A stretch of DNA of 64,000 nt from an uncultured Clostridia bacterium (lineage in GTDB: Bacteria; Bacillota; Clostridia; TANB77; CAG-508), in assembly GCA_934153805.1 (NCBI GenBank), contig CAKPFO010000002.1, positions 27,558 to 91,557 of the forward strand, given 5' to 3'. The notes beneath the pieces were generated by a model. The model saw only the letters and a program-made list of their open reading frames with translations. It did not search any database and was not told the origin of the DNA. Each line of letters begins with the position of its first letter. Position 1 is the first letter of the stretch. Below are positions 57,409-64,000 of this stretch, one piece after another. The position numbers and the translations under genes are program-made.

Positions 57409-57737
57409 TCTATATTCCCCTTACATTTTTTCTATTTTACTTGTTATTTTTAATTATAGTATAATTTTATATATAATACAATATATGTTTTAGTTTAATT
57501 TTTTAACTGTAGGTTTGTCAAACATATGCTCTTGAAGCTATTGAAACCATTTTATTAACATCAATAAAATGGTCCAATATAATTGTTTGCAAAAGTCAAT
57601 CCTTTTATTTATTTTTCATACAATATAAAACTTGTTATACTTATTTTTGTAGTGTCTTTACTAACATATGCATATAATATTGTTTTCATATATAGAAAAA
57701 AATAGACGTCGTACTTTTTGACAACGTCTATTTTTTT
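57409..57737. other. Intergenic region with two hairpins
   Basis: About 330 bases lie upstream of the Cys-containing gene. ACCATTTTATT (57546-57556) pairs with AATAAAATGGT (57563-57573), a perfect 11-base stem without a T-run and of unknown role. The strong terminator at 57691-57742 is listed separately. No gene is seen. Confidence 0.55.
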
Positions 57738-57742
57738 CTATA
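57691..57742 (-). terminator. Terminator of the LPXTG Ig-like gene
   Basis: TATAGAAAAAAATAGACGT (57691-57709) pairs perfectly with ACGTCTATTTTTTTCTATA (57724-57742). The stem includes the stop codon of the gene. Confidence 0.85.
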
Positions 57743-59120
57743 TATCTTTTAGTTTATTATATTTTATATAAGCCCCTGCAGTACCACCTATTAATGATAC
57801 TATCGTAGCAATTAAGCCAATTCCTACACCTGTTTGTGGCAATTTGCCAGTAGCAGTTGTATTATCTCTTGTTTTATCTGTAGAACTAATACTTCCACTA
57901 CCATTATTTGTATTTCCAGTATTTGTATTTTCAGTATTTGGCTTATTATTTCCCGAATTGTTTGTATTGTCTTTATTATCAGTATTATTATTTGTAGTTC
58001 CTTCTACATTCGCTTTTATTGTGTTTCCTTTAATTACAGGACAAGATAATTTCGCATCATTTCCAGAAACATCTTTTATTGTGCCTCCACTATAACTAAC
58101 TGTTGCTAATTGTCCCTTATCACCTTCTTGAATATTGTATGAATATTCTATATAATTGTCTTTTATAGTCCCATTTGTTACACTTCTTTCCACACTATCT
58201 CCAAATTTTATTTTTAAAGTTGGTACAGAAGTTCCAGTAATAATTTCATCAAAGCGAACTCTAATTTTTACAGTTTGGCTTGTTTTATATGTACCTGATG
58301 CAGGGCTTGTAACTTCTATTGATTTTACCTCTGGTCCTTGAGCATCAGCATAAAACAAGTTATACCCGATAACAGTTTTACTATCACTATCGCTAGCCTT
58401 TATCCATATATAATATAGTCCTTGTTCTGTAGGCTTTGGATTAATATACTGTCCAGAAAAACCATAATTTCCTTCAATCGCTTTCCAACCAGTTGTAGGC
58501 GCGTTAGATAAAGTTGCTAATGAAGATATTGTACTAAAATCAAGATTGTTTGCTACAGCATTTTGATAAGCACTTATTATATTTTCATTAGTAATTTTCT
58601 CAAATTTATAATAATACTGCTGTATTCCATAAATTTCTCTTGGCATAATTGAAAACGACCTAAAAGTTGTTGTTGTTTTATCTTCTGTTAAATAAAAAGC
58701 TTTTAATACTGGTAATTTTAAATCAACTTTTAATCCTTCAACTAAGTATGTATTGTTATTATCTTTAATAAATATCCAAGCATTATCATTTGTTTTTAAT
58801 AATTGTTTTATAGTAGATTCTCCTACATTAAAGTTTATTACTGCAGTCTTTTTACTTGCATCAAATGTTGATAATGTATACCATTTTGAAACATCATTAA
58901 CAGATGTCGTTTTACTAGCACCCCAGCTATATTGATGGTCTTCTGTTACATTTATATTAGTTAATTTAAAATCTATTGAACCATCTGTGTTTTCTATTAT
59001 CTTTGTTGCTACAACTCCATCCTTAGTTGTAAATGTATCAACTGCACTAACTATTGTAGGTAATATTAATAAAACAATACCTACTAATAATAACATAAAT
59101 AAAACTTTTAATTTTGTCAC
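57738..59120 (-). CDS. LPXTG-anchored Ig-like surface protein (460 aa)
   Basis: The start is a GTG at 59120, eight bases after AGGAGG. The signal peptide ends near TIVSAVDTF (about 26). The body is beta-rich. A first domain covers about 27-150. A middle region (about 160-270) ends in GYNLFYADAQGPEVKSIEV. A bacterial Ig-like domain at about 270-365 has ITSPASGTYKTSQTVKIRVRF-type strands. An Asn/Thr/Gly-rich spacer (about 370-425) leads to LPQTG (427-431), a hydrophobic span and the tail KYNKLKDI, a sortase signal. It should be covalently attached to the cell wall. The ligand is unknown. The LPQTG and Asn/Thr linker resemble those of the cohesin protein, but no cohesin fold is evident here. Confidence 0.85.
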   Translation of the reverse strand: MTKLKVLFMLLLVGIVLLILPTIVSAVDTFTTKDGVVATKIIENTDGSIDFKLTNINVTEDHQYSWGASKTTSVNDVSKWYTLSTFDASKKTAVINFNVGESTIKQLLKTNDNAWIFIKDNNNTYLVEGLKVDLKLPVLKAFYLTEDKTTTTFRSFSIMPREIYGIQQYYYKFEKITNENIISAYQNAVANNLDFSTISSLATLSNAPTTGWKAIEGNYGFSGQYINPKPTEQGLYYIWIKASDSDSKTVIGYNLFYADAQGPEVKSIEVTSPASGTYKTSQTVKIRVRFDEIITGTSVPTLKIKFGDSVERSVTNGTIKDNYIEYSYNIQEGDKGQLATVSYSGGTIKDVSGNDAKLSCPVIKGNTIKANVEGTTNNNTDNKDNTNNSGNNKPNTENTNTGNTNNGSGSISSTDKTRDNTTATGKLPQTGVGIGLIATIVSLIGGTAGAYIKYNKLKDI

Positions 59121-59173
59121 TTTTTTATCCTCCTATTATCTTTTGAACATTAAATACATTAATATAAATTAAT

Positions 59174-59626
59174 TTACATCTTCATTTGAAAATCATTATT
59201 ATTCTTATATATCATAGCATATGCCACTAGGCATATTACTCCAATCCATAATAAATAAAAACCTAAACTATATGCTGAAAATTTTACTTTGAGTTTTAAA
59301 GTCAAATATAATGCAAAAGCTGCAGCAGCTACGGTTGGAGCAAGAGATGCTTTTGGACTATTTATTTCTTTAATCTTTTTGCCTATATCAGTATTAAATA
59401 ATGAAGGAATATATTTTTCAACAAAATCTTTGAATATAAATAACAAATTAGCAATTGCTATTACTAATATTATTTTTCCTTCCCAATAATCCCATAACGA
59501 TATATCATAAGAGTAGCCTAATATAGAATAGCTTACATAAGGAAACATTGTTCCTAAAATCAATCCAGCAATTCCTATTCCAGCTAATAATCTTGTATTT
59601 TTCAATTTGCTTAAAACATTATTCAT
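59174..59626 (-). CDS. Four-helix membrane protein, third gene of the SPFH operon
   Basis: This is a 150-residue protein with four predicted membrane helices (about 12-32, 48-68, 94-112 and 118-142) and a short charged cytoplasmic loop. The ATG at 59626 follows AAGGGGGG. It lies 38 bases downstream of the zinc-ribbon gene, so it probably belongs to the same operon and may be a membrane partner. In B. subtilis the comparable operon contains a small membrane protein (YdjH); homology to it was not shown here. Confidence 0.75.
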   Translation of the reverse strand: MNNVLSKLKNTRLLAGIGIAGLILGTMFPYVSYSILGYSYDISLWDYWEGKIILVIAIANLLFIFKDFVEKYIPSLFNTDIGKKIKEINSPKASLAPTVAAAAFALYLTLKLKVKFSAYSLGFYLLWIGVICLVAYAMIYKNNNDFQMKM

Positions 59627-59664
59627 TGTTATCCCCCCTTTTTTATAAAATTTAATATTAAAGA

Positions 59665-61098
59665 CTATTTAAAATTATTAAATGAATTCATTAGTGTTTC
59701 ACTTATGCTTTGTCCACTAACATTAGTGTTATTAGCACCTTCTATTCTTGAATTTGAAATTCCTTTTTCATGTTTAATTAAGTTATCAATTTTTCTTAAA
59801 TTAAGAATTCTTTTCTTTGTTTCTGTTTCATAATGATGCCTTGCATTTGAATTTCTATATCTTAAATACATTGCAAAGAAATATATAAATCCTGATAATA
59901 GGAATATCCACTCGTATTTAAAATCCATCAGTAAAGTAGCAAACCAGCCTAATAATTCTACCACACAAGAAACTGCAAATAATTTTGGCATATGTATCGG
60001 AACACTTCCCATTGTTTCTTTTGTTCTCGCGTTAACAGCCACATAATGTATTACACTATCATTTTCACCTTTTTTTTGCTGGTAACTATATAGCCACACT
60101 GGCAAATAAGCTGTTTTCCACTGTTTGCCCTTTACGTCTAATTGTTCTACTTGCCAATTAACACCACGATCATATTCTTTTAATGTTTCATTTGCAGCAA
60201 ATCTTGCTATATCTTTGCTTTGTACATCAACTAATGGTCTTAATTCATCAACATTAGTATCTCGTTTTTCTGATGTATAGCCCTTCAAGTAATTTGCATT
60301 GTATTTAACACTATTTTCAATATCAAATGGCATAATAGCATTTATAACATTGTTAGTCTTATTAGATTGTTTTTTTAATTTATCTAAGCTTGACTCAACT
60401 GTTAATCCTTCTATTGTCAAATCAAATTCACGTTCAATCTCATATAAATCAGCATCATAATATGTTTTTCTATTTTCCCCATTTCCACGAGTGTATCGTC
60501 TAACCTCATGCTCCCCATGTCCTGAAAAATGAGCATGTGAATTAACATCAACTACCATATAAGGGAAATAAACTCCCATAATATTATTTGTTGTAAATTC
60601 TTCTCTAAATTTTGGATGAGCAAAAAATTTTCTTTTACCAACAAAGTTTTCGATTTGTTCTTTTGCTTCTGCTTTTGTTAAATTAAAAGGCAAAACCACA
60701 TCTGGAATAGCACCATTTGGAATTTGTTGATTAACAGATAAAGTGTTTCTACACCAGTGGCATCTTGCTTGTGTACTTTCTGATGTATCAATAACTACCT
60801 CTGCACCACAACTACTACATTTAAAAGTCATTATGTTTTGAGTATCTTGCACAATATCTTGTGTACCAGACCCCATTATTTCACCTTCAAGTTTAGTTAT
60901 ATCTGTTTCCATTCCTTGTATCTTTTCAGGCTCAAATTCATGCCTACAAAAGTTACATCTTAGCTTACCAGTCTTGGCATTTACAGATATATCTGTCGCT
61001 CCACATTGAGGACATTTATTTTGTCCATCTTTTGAATCTGCATCAGTTTTTATAATCTTTGGCTCATCATTATTTTTTAATAATTGATTAACTGACAC
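59665..61098 (-). CDS. Double zinc-ribbon membrane protein (YdjG-like)
   Basis: This is a 477-residue protein starting at a GTG that follows GGGGGTG. It has two zinc ribbons: Cys29/32 with Cys48/51 (CPQCG...CNFC) and Cys94/97 with Cys113/116 (CSSCG...CHWC). A long soluble region follows (about 130-375), then two membrane helices (about 383-430) and a cytoplasmic tail. This plan matches TFIIB-type zinc-ribbon proteins encoded beside SPFH proteins, such as B. subtilis YdjG, which takes part in envelope-stress handling with PspA. It starts three bases after the SPFH gene ends, so translation is likely coupled. The role is inferred from that context. Confidence 0.85.
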   Translation of the reverse strand: MSVNQLLKNNDEPKIIKTDADSKDGQNKCPQCGATDISVNAKTGKLRCNFCRHEFEPEKIQGMETDITKLEGEIMGSGTQDIVQDTQNIMTFKCSSCGAEVVIDTSESTQARCHWCRNTLSVNQQIPNGAIPDVVLPFNLTKAEAKEQIENFVGKRKFFAHPKFREEFTTNNIMGVYFPYMVVDVNSHAHFSGHGEHEVRRYTRGNGENRKTYYDADLYEIEREFDLTIEGLTVESSLDKLKKQSNKTNNVINAIMPFDIENSVKYNANYLKGYTSEKRDTNVDELRPLVDVQSKDIARFAANETLKEYDRGVNWQVEQLDVKGKQWKTAYLPVWLYSYQQKKGENDSVIHYVAVNARTKETMGSVPIHMPKLFAVSCVVELLGWFATLLMDFKYEWIFLLSGFIYFFAMYLRYRNSNARHHYETETKKRILNLRKIDNLIKHEKGISNSRIEGANNTNVSGQSISETLMNSFNNFK

Positions 61099-61101
61099 TT
61101 T

Positions 61102-62247
61102 TTACACCCCCAAAAGTCTTTTCTTTTGTTCATCATAATCTTCTTGTGTAATAAGTCCTTCATCAAGCATTTCTTTATATTTTTTCAATTTTTCCATTGG
61201 GTCTTCTTGTGATTGTTGCACTGGTTGTTGTAAACCGCTCATTGCTCCACCAACAGCATTCATTCCCATACCCATAAATGCCATATTAGCAGCTCCACCG
61301 TTTTCACCAGCAGCTTGAAATCCACGAGCTACAGATTGTTGCATAAATGAATTTCCTCTTGCTCCTGACAAAGCATCTGCTTTTTTTACATCACTTAATA
61401 ATCTTCTTGTATCTTCATCATATTCAATAGCTTGTATTGCAACTTTAACAATTTCAATACCTCTATCAGTTTTCCATTGATAACCTTCTTCAACAGCCTG
61501 TGATAGAGATTTTGCAAATCCTATTTGGTCTCCTTGTATTCTTGTTATACGATTTCCTTTATCAGGGTCATTTGTATAATTTGAAAATGCAGCAGATAGA
61601 CTACTTACAACTTCATTGAATAATTGTGCTCCTGCATCGTTATCCATATCAGCAAAATCAAATATTTTCCCATCTGATAGATATGTTGCTGGCACAAAAT
61701 TCTTAATAAATAATATTGGATCTGTTATTCTTAATGTATATGTACCTCTTGTTATCGCACCTACCTGTGCGTTTAAGTACGCATCATCCCAATATATTTC
61801 AGCTTGTGTCCCAAATCTATTATTTGGTATTTCTTTTAAATTTACATAGAATGCTGTCTGTTGAGAGCCTGGTTGTCCACCATATTTGAATCTTTCCCAA
61901 CTTTGAGTAATTAAAGATGATACAATTCCATCTCCTGAAAAAATTGATTTTGCATTTGGATCATCTGATGAAAAAACGAATCCTCCTGGTTCTGTAATGC
62001 ATCCGGTGATTGCACCTTCTTGCATTGTAATAAGAGCCATCCCTTCTGGTACAACTATTTTACTTCCATTTGAAATAATATTGTTTGAACCTTTTGTATT
62101 TGACCCTCTACCTGCATTTGTACCTTGTGGCACTGCTGGATAAATACCTGCTGTTGCTGGAACTCCTGACATAGGAACTATAAAGTCTTTCCATTGGTCT
62201 GCAAGTGTTCCTCCGATTGCTCCTGCAAATGCTTTAATAAAGCCCAT
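61102..62247 (-). CDS. SPFH-domain protein with C-terminal SHOCT motif (YdjI-like)
   Basis: This is a 381-residue protein starting at an ATG that follows AGGAGG. An amphipathic N-terminus (MGFIKAFAGAIGGTLADQWK) precedes an SPFH/band-7-like domain (about 65-290, with VVPEGMALITMQEGAITGC and YTLRITDPILFIKNFVP). Next come a Gly/Ala/Met-rich stretch (about 300-340) and a SHOCT tail (EKLKKYKEMLDEGLITQEDY). It matches the YdjI or 'virion core protein' SPFH type that scaffolds membrane patches. It is the first gene of a three-gene operon with the zinc-ribbon and four-helix proteins. It faces an XRE regulator gene across a palindrome (62333-62358), a likely control point. Confidence 0.88.
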   Translation of the reverse strand: MGFIKAFAGAIGGTLADQWKDFIVPMSGVPATAGIYPAVPQGTNAGRGSNTKGSNNIISNGSKIVVPEGMALITMQEGAITGCITEPGGFVFSSDDPNAKSIFSGDGIVSSLITQSWERFKYGGQPGSQQTAFYVNLKEIPNNRFGTQAEIYWDDAYLNAQVGAITRGTYTLRITDPILFIKNFVPATYLSDGKIFDFADMDNDAGAQLFNEVVSSLSAAFSNYTNDPDKGNRITRIQGDQIGFAKSLSQAVEEGYQWKTDRGIEIVKVAIQAIEYDEDTRRLLSDVKKADALSGARGNSFMQQSVARGFQAAGENGGAANMAFMGMGMNAVGGAMSGLQQPVQQSQEDPMEKLKKYKEMLDEGLITQEDYDEQKKRLLGV

Positions 62248-62332
62248 AATTTTTCCTCCTTCTATAATAACTCTAGATTTTTTTATAGTTATTTACCATA
62301 TTTATACCAAACTTGTCGAAAAAAGTAAATAC

Positions 62333-62358
62333 TTTTTTCACAATATTGTGTGAAAAAA
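62333..62358. promoter_or_regulatory. Palindromic operator candidate between SPFH operon and XRE gene
   Basis: TTTTTTCACAATATTGTGTGAAAAAA contains a perfect 12-base palindrome, CACAATATTGTG. A related half-site, CAATATTTTGTG, lies 20 bases downstream. Lying between divergent genes, it is a natural binding site for the XRE protein, which is an inference. Confidence 0.5.
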
Positions 62359-62439
62359 TATATTTTATTACCAATATTTTGTGTTGAGATAAATTATTAA
62401 AAATTGGATAATATATGTATATATACGGGAGGAAAACAA

Positions 62440-62781
62440 ATGGAAATTGATAATAGAAAAGAAGAAATTGCACAATATATTGGGAAAAATATTTTGAGTT
62501 TAAGAAAATCTAAAAAATTATCTAGAGAACAATTTGCAGAGAAAACAAACTTATCAGCCAACTATATATATGAAGTTGAAAAAGGTAATAGTATTCCTGG
62601 ATGTATTGCTTTAATAGATATATGTAACTTTTGTGAAATTGCACCTTCAAATCTATTGGATAAATATTTAGATACAAATATATACACTGCAGCGGAATTA
62701 ATAAATACAAATTTTCAAAGATTGTCAAACTATGATAAAAAGCTAATTATAGATATGATTAATTTATTAGCAAATAGATAG
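62440..62781 (+). CDS. XRE-family transcriptional regulator (113 aa)
   Basis: I chose the ATG at 62440, directly after GGGAGG, over the ATG at 62404. The N-terminal ~70 residues form a classic Cro/CI helix-turn-helix: NILSLRKSKKLSREQFAEKT, then LSANYIYEVEKGNSIPGC and LIDICNFCEIAPSNLLDKYL. The C-terminal ~40 residues are helical and may support dimerisation. It is divergent from the SPFH operon, and the palindrome between them suggests control of that operon, of itself, or of both. A terminator follows. Confidence 0.88.
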   Translation: MEIDNRKEEIAQYIGKNILSLRKSKKLSREQFAEKTNLSANYIYEVEKGNSIPGCIALIDICNFCEIAPSNLLDKYLDTNIYTAAELINTNFQRLSNYDKKLIIDMINLLANR

Positions 62782-62820
62782 AGATAAACAAAAATGTATA
62801 AGCATATGTTTATCTTTTTT
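62782..62820 (+). terminator. Terminator of the XRE gene
   Basis: AGATAAACA (62782-62790) pairs with TGTTTATCT (62807-62815), followed by a T-run. Confidence 0.8.
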
Positions 62821-62969
62821 ATTTACAACTCTTTAAACTACAAATTAAAATTTTGGTAAATTATGAATATAAACAGGTTGAAATATTATGTAAAATATAG
62901 TATACTACTATTGATGTTCATAAGAATATCAGTAGTAAATCAACATTTGCGATTGCAAGTAGGTAAAAT

Positions 62970-63479
62970 ATGGAACGGAAATTTGAAATTTCTCAAATGA
63001 GCAATGCGGAAATTGCTCACTGGTACGCAACCATCAAACCCATCGTTAGACATGATACCTATCTCAGAGAATTGTCAGATGATTAATTAACTGGTACTGC
63101 ATATACATATCTTAATGAACCGTCGGATTATGCAGACAAAGTTGATTTTTCTAAGCTATCAGTATTGGAAGACCAAAAGATGCTTCACAGTTGGGGCTAC
63201 TATGGTTTCTTTAAGCCTAGCATAGGCGAGGTGATTCGGCAGATTCCAAAAGAGTATCTTAAGAAGGTTGTTGCCTTTGAAATCATTAATGGAGCCATAG
63301 CAATGAACAGTACATTCAACGCTGAACTTAACGCTGGATTCCATGTATCTATCGTTCGCTTATACCAGGCAAAAGATGATACAAATGAGGCAGCTCATCC
63401 AATCACAGAATACCCTACAAGCGATTCAAAAGTACCTGTCGGAATGACAGAAGAAGAGTTTAAAGAGTTGTTTTTGTAA
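62970..63479 (+). pseudogene. Decayed gene with an internal stop codon
   Basis: From the ATG at 62970 the frame reads MERKFEISQMSNAEIAHWYA and continues to LRELSDD, then meets TAA at 63084-63086. The same frame then stays open to 63479 (LTGTAYTYLNEPSDYADKVD, DQKMLHSWGYYGFFKPSIGE, PVGMTEEEFKELFL). Both parts look like one former protein of about 169 residues of unknown family. An internal ATG at 63180 could allow a shorter product. Base and codon use are visibly richer in GC than the surroundings, which suggests transfer, for example from a phage or integrative element. It ends just before a strong terminator. Confidence 0.65.
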
Positions 63480-63512
63480 TCGTTTCATCTCTAGCAATAA
63501 GCCAGAGAAAAG

Positions 63513-63546
63513 AGAGAGTGTCCAATTCTAGGACACTCTCTTTGTT
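63513..63546 (+). terminator. Terminator of the decayed gene
   Basis: AGAGAGTGTCC (63513-63523) pairs perfectly with GGACACTCTCT (63531-63541), followed by TTGTTT. Confidence 0.85.
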
Positions 63547-63651
63547 TAAGTGAGTTTAATTTTATAAACTATTAAATAAAAAAAATCAACCATTTTACTG
63601 TTTAAATAGGTTAGTATAAACTTTTTCTTTAACAGGAAAAAAGAGTAAAAT

Positions 63652-63694
63652 AAACCATGTAAAAGTTGATATTTCAACACTTACATGGTTTTTT
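63652..63694 (+). terminator. Orphan terminator-like hairpin
   Basis: AAACCATGTAA (63652-63662) pairs with TTACATGGTTT (63681-63691). An inner stem GTTGA/TCAAC is stacked inside, and a T-run follows. No plus-strand gene lies between it and the previous terminator, so it may be a remnant of a lost gene. Confidence 0.7.
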
Positions 63695-63810
63695 ATTTGG
63701 TGCCAACGAAGTAGTTATTTACAACTTTTTGGCTCTCATAACAATTGATACAAATATCAATCAATTTACTAAAGTATATCATATTTTTGATAAATTGCAA
63801 CAAAATTTAT

Positions 63811-63843
63811 AAAAAACTCAGAGAAGTAACAAACTCCTCTGAG
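63811..63843 (-). terminator. Terminator of the right-edge minus-strand gene
   Basis: On the minus strand CTCAGAGGAG pairs with CTTCTCTGAG around TTTGTTA and is followed by TTTTTT. It lies 18 bases after the stop codon of the partial gene. Confidence 0.8.
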
Positions 63844-63861
63844 AAATCAATCTGTCTGACT

Positions 63862-64000
63862 TCAGATACATACAAATTCTAAAAAATTTATTAAGAATAT
63901 GAAACCCCATATTCCTGCATACACAAATTCTTTAGAACGCTTTTCTTTTTCGATGACTGTTGCTCTTATTATTCTACTTAATCCCGTCCATGCTATCATA
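63862..64000 (-). CDS. C-terminal part of a small membrane protein (start outside or at window edge)
   Basis: The minus strand is open from the right edge to a TGA at 63862-63864, giving about 45 residues. They include IAWTGLSRIIRATVIEKEKR, then a hydrophobic helix (YAGIWGFIFLINFLEFVCI). The edge codon could be an ATG (63998-64000), but the frame may continue beyond the window. The family is not recognised. A terminator follows at 63811-63843, which supports a real transcribed gene. Confidence 0.5.
   Translation of the reverse strand, partial: MIAWTGLSRIIRATVIEKEKRSKEFVYAGIWGFIFLINFLEFVCI

Larger units (their letters stand above)
63480..63861. other. Intergenic region with three terminators
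   Basis: About 380 bases without a gene. Apart from the three hairpins listed separately it is AT-rich and shows no other structure. Confidence 0.6.

Noticed and set aside
57738..59120. Second cohesin in the LPXTG Ig-like protein
   Set aside because: The strand pattern and the DAQGPEVKSIEV boundary fit a bacterial Ig-like domain. The GDTVTV...YD..V / GVL..I.F.. hallmarks of cohesin are absent.

Overview
The window looks like a chromosomal segment of a low-GC, Gram-positive, probably spore-forming member of the Clostridia, perhaps a gut commensal. This rests on the strongly AT-rich sequence with AGGAGG-type ribosome sites, a CotF-family spore coat protein, LPXTG sorting signals, a VanW-family protein, a Gram-positive PcrA helicase and giant prealbumin-like (SpaA/Cna-B) surface proteins. 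The taxon is inferred from style and gene content. No rRNA or tRNA gene was seen.

Layout. (1) 1-5608, minus: 5' part of a giant von Willebrand A plus SpaA-repeat adhesin that runs off the left edge. (2) 5.9-6.5 kb, plus: two small spore-coat-type genes. (3) 6.5-27.2 kb, minus: a contiguous surface module in which each gene has its own terminator. It holds a giant 4998-residue SpaA-repeat protein ending in a dockerin, a small LPXTG-anchored protein with one cohesin domain, and a papain-like cysteine protease with leucine-rich repeats ending in a dockerin. (4) 27.5-37.9 kb: pcrA, an unusual Clp-N/AAA/FtsH-peptidase fusion, a ZIP metal transporter, an ABC-F ATPase, a prepilin-like secreted protein, a small HTH gene without a canonical start codon, and CorA. 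(5) 38.0-41.1 kb: a three-gene cassette built around an HEFCH zinc peptidase and bracketed by GGGACGCCCC palindromes. (6) 41.1-45.1 kb: an HdeD-like membrane protein, an M18 aminopeptidase and a VanW-family protein. (7) 45.1-56.8 kb, minus: one giant adhesin gene (SpaA, GLUG and MucBP repeats) that is split into two reading frames by a single-base frameshift. (8) 57.0-62.3 kb, minus: a Cys-containing unknown protein, an LPXTG Ig-like protein, and an SPFH / zinc-ribbon / membrane operon resembling B. subtilis ydjI-ydjG. (9) 62.4-64.0 kb: a divergent XRE regulator, a decayed gene with an internal stop, three terminators, and the 3' end of a minus-strand membrane protein gene.

How the genes may work together. 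The most striking inference is a cell-surface cohesin-dockerin assembly with no carbohydrate-active enzyme in sight. A sortase-anchored single-cohesin protein sits between two genes whose products end in dockerins, one a very long repeat stalk and the other a secreted protease with a leucine-rich recognition domain. Four of the large exported-protein genes also share a CCGTAA-containing sequence about 95-130 bases upstream of their start codons, which could mean joint control. Domain assignments come from reading motifs by eye. No database search was run.
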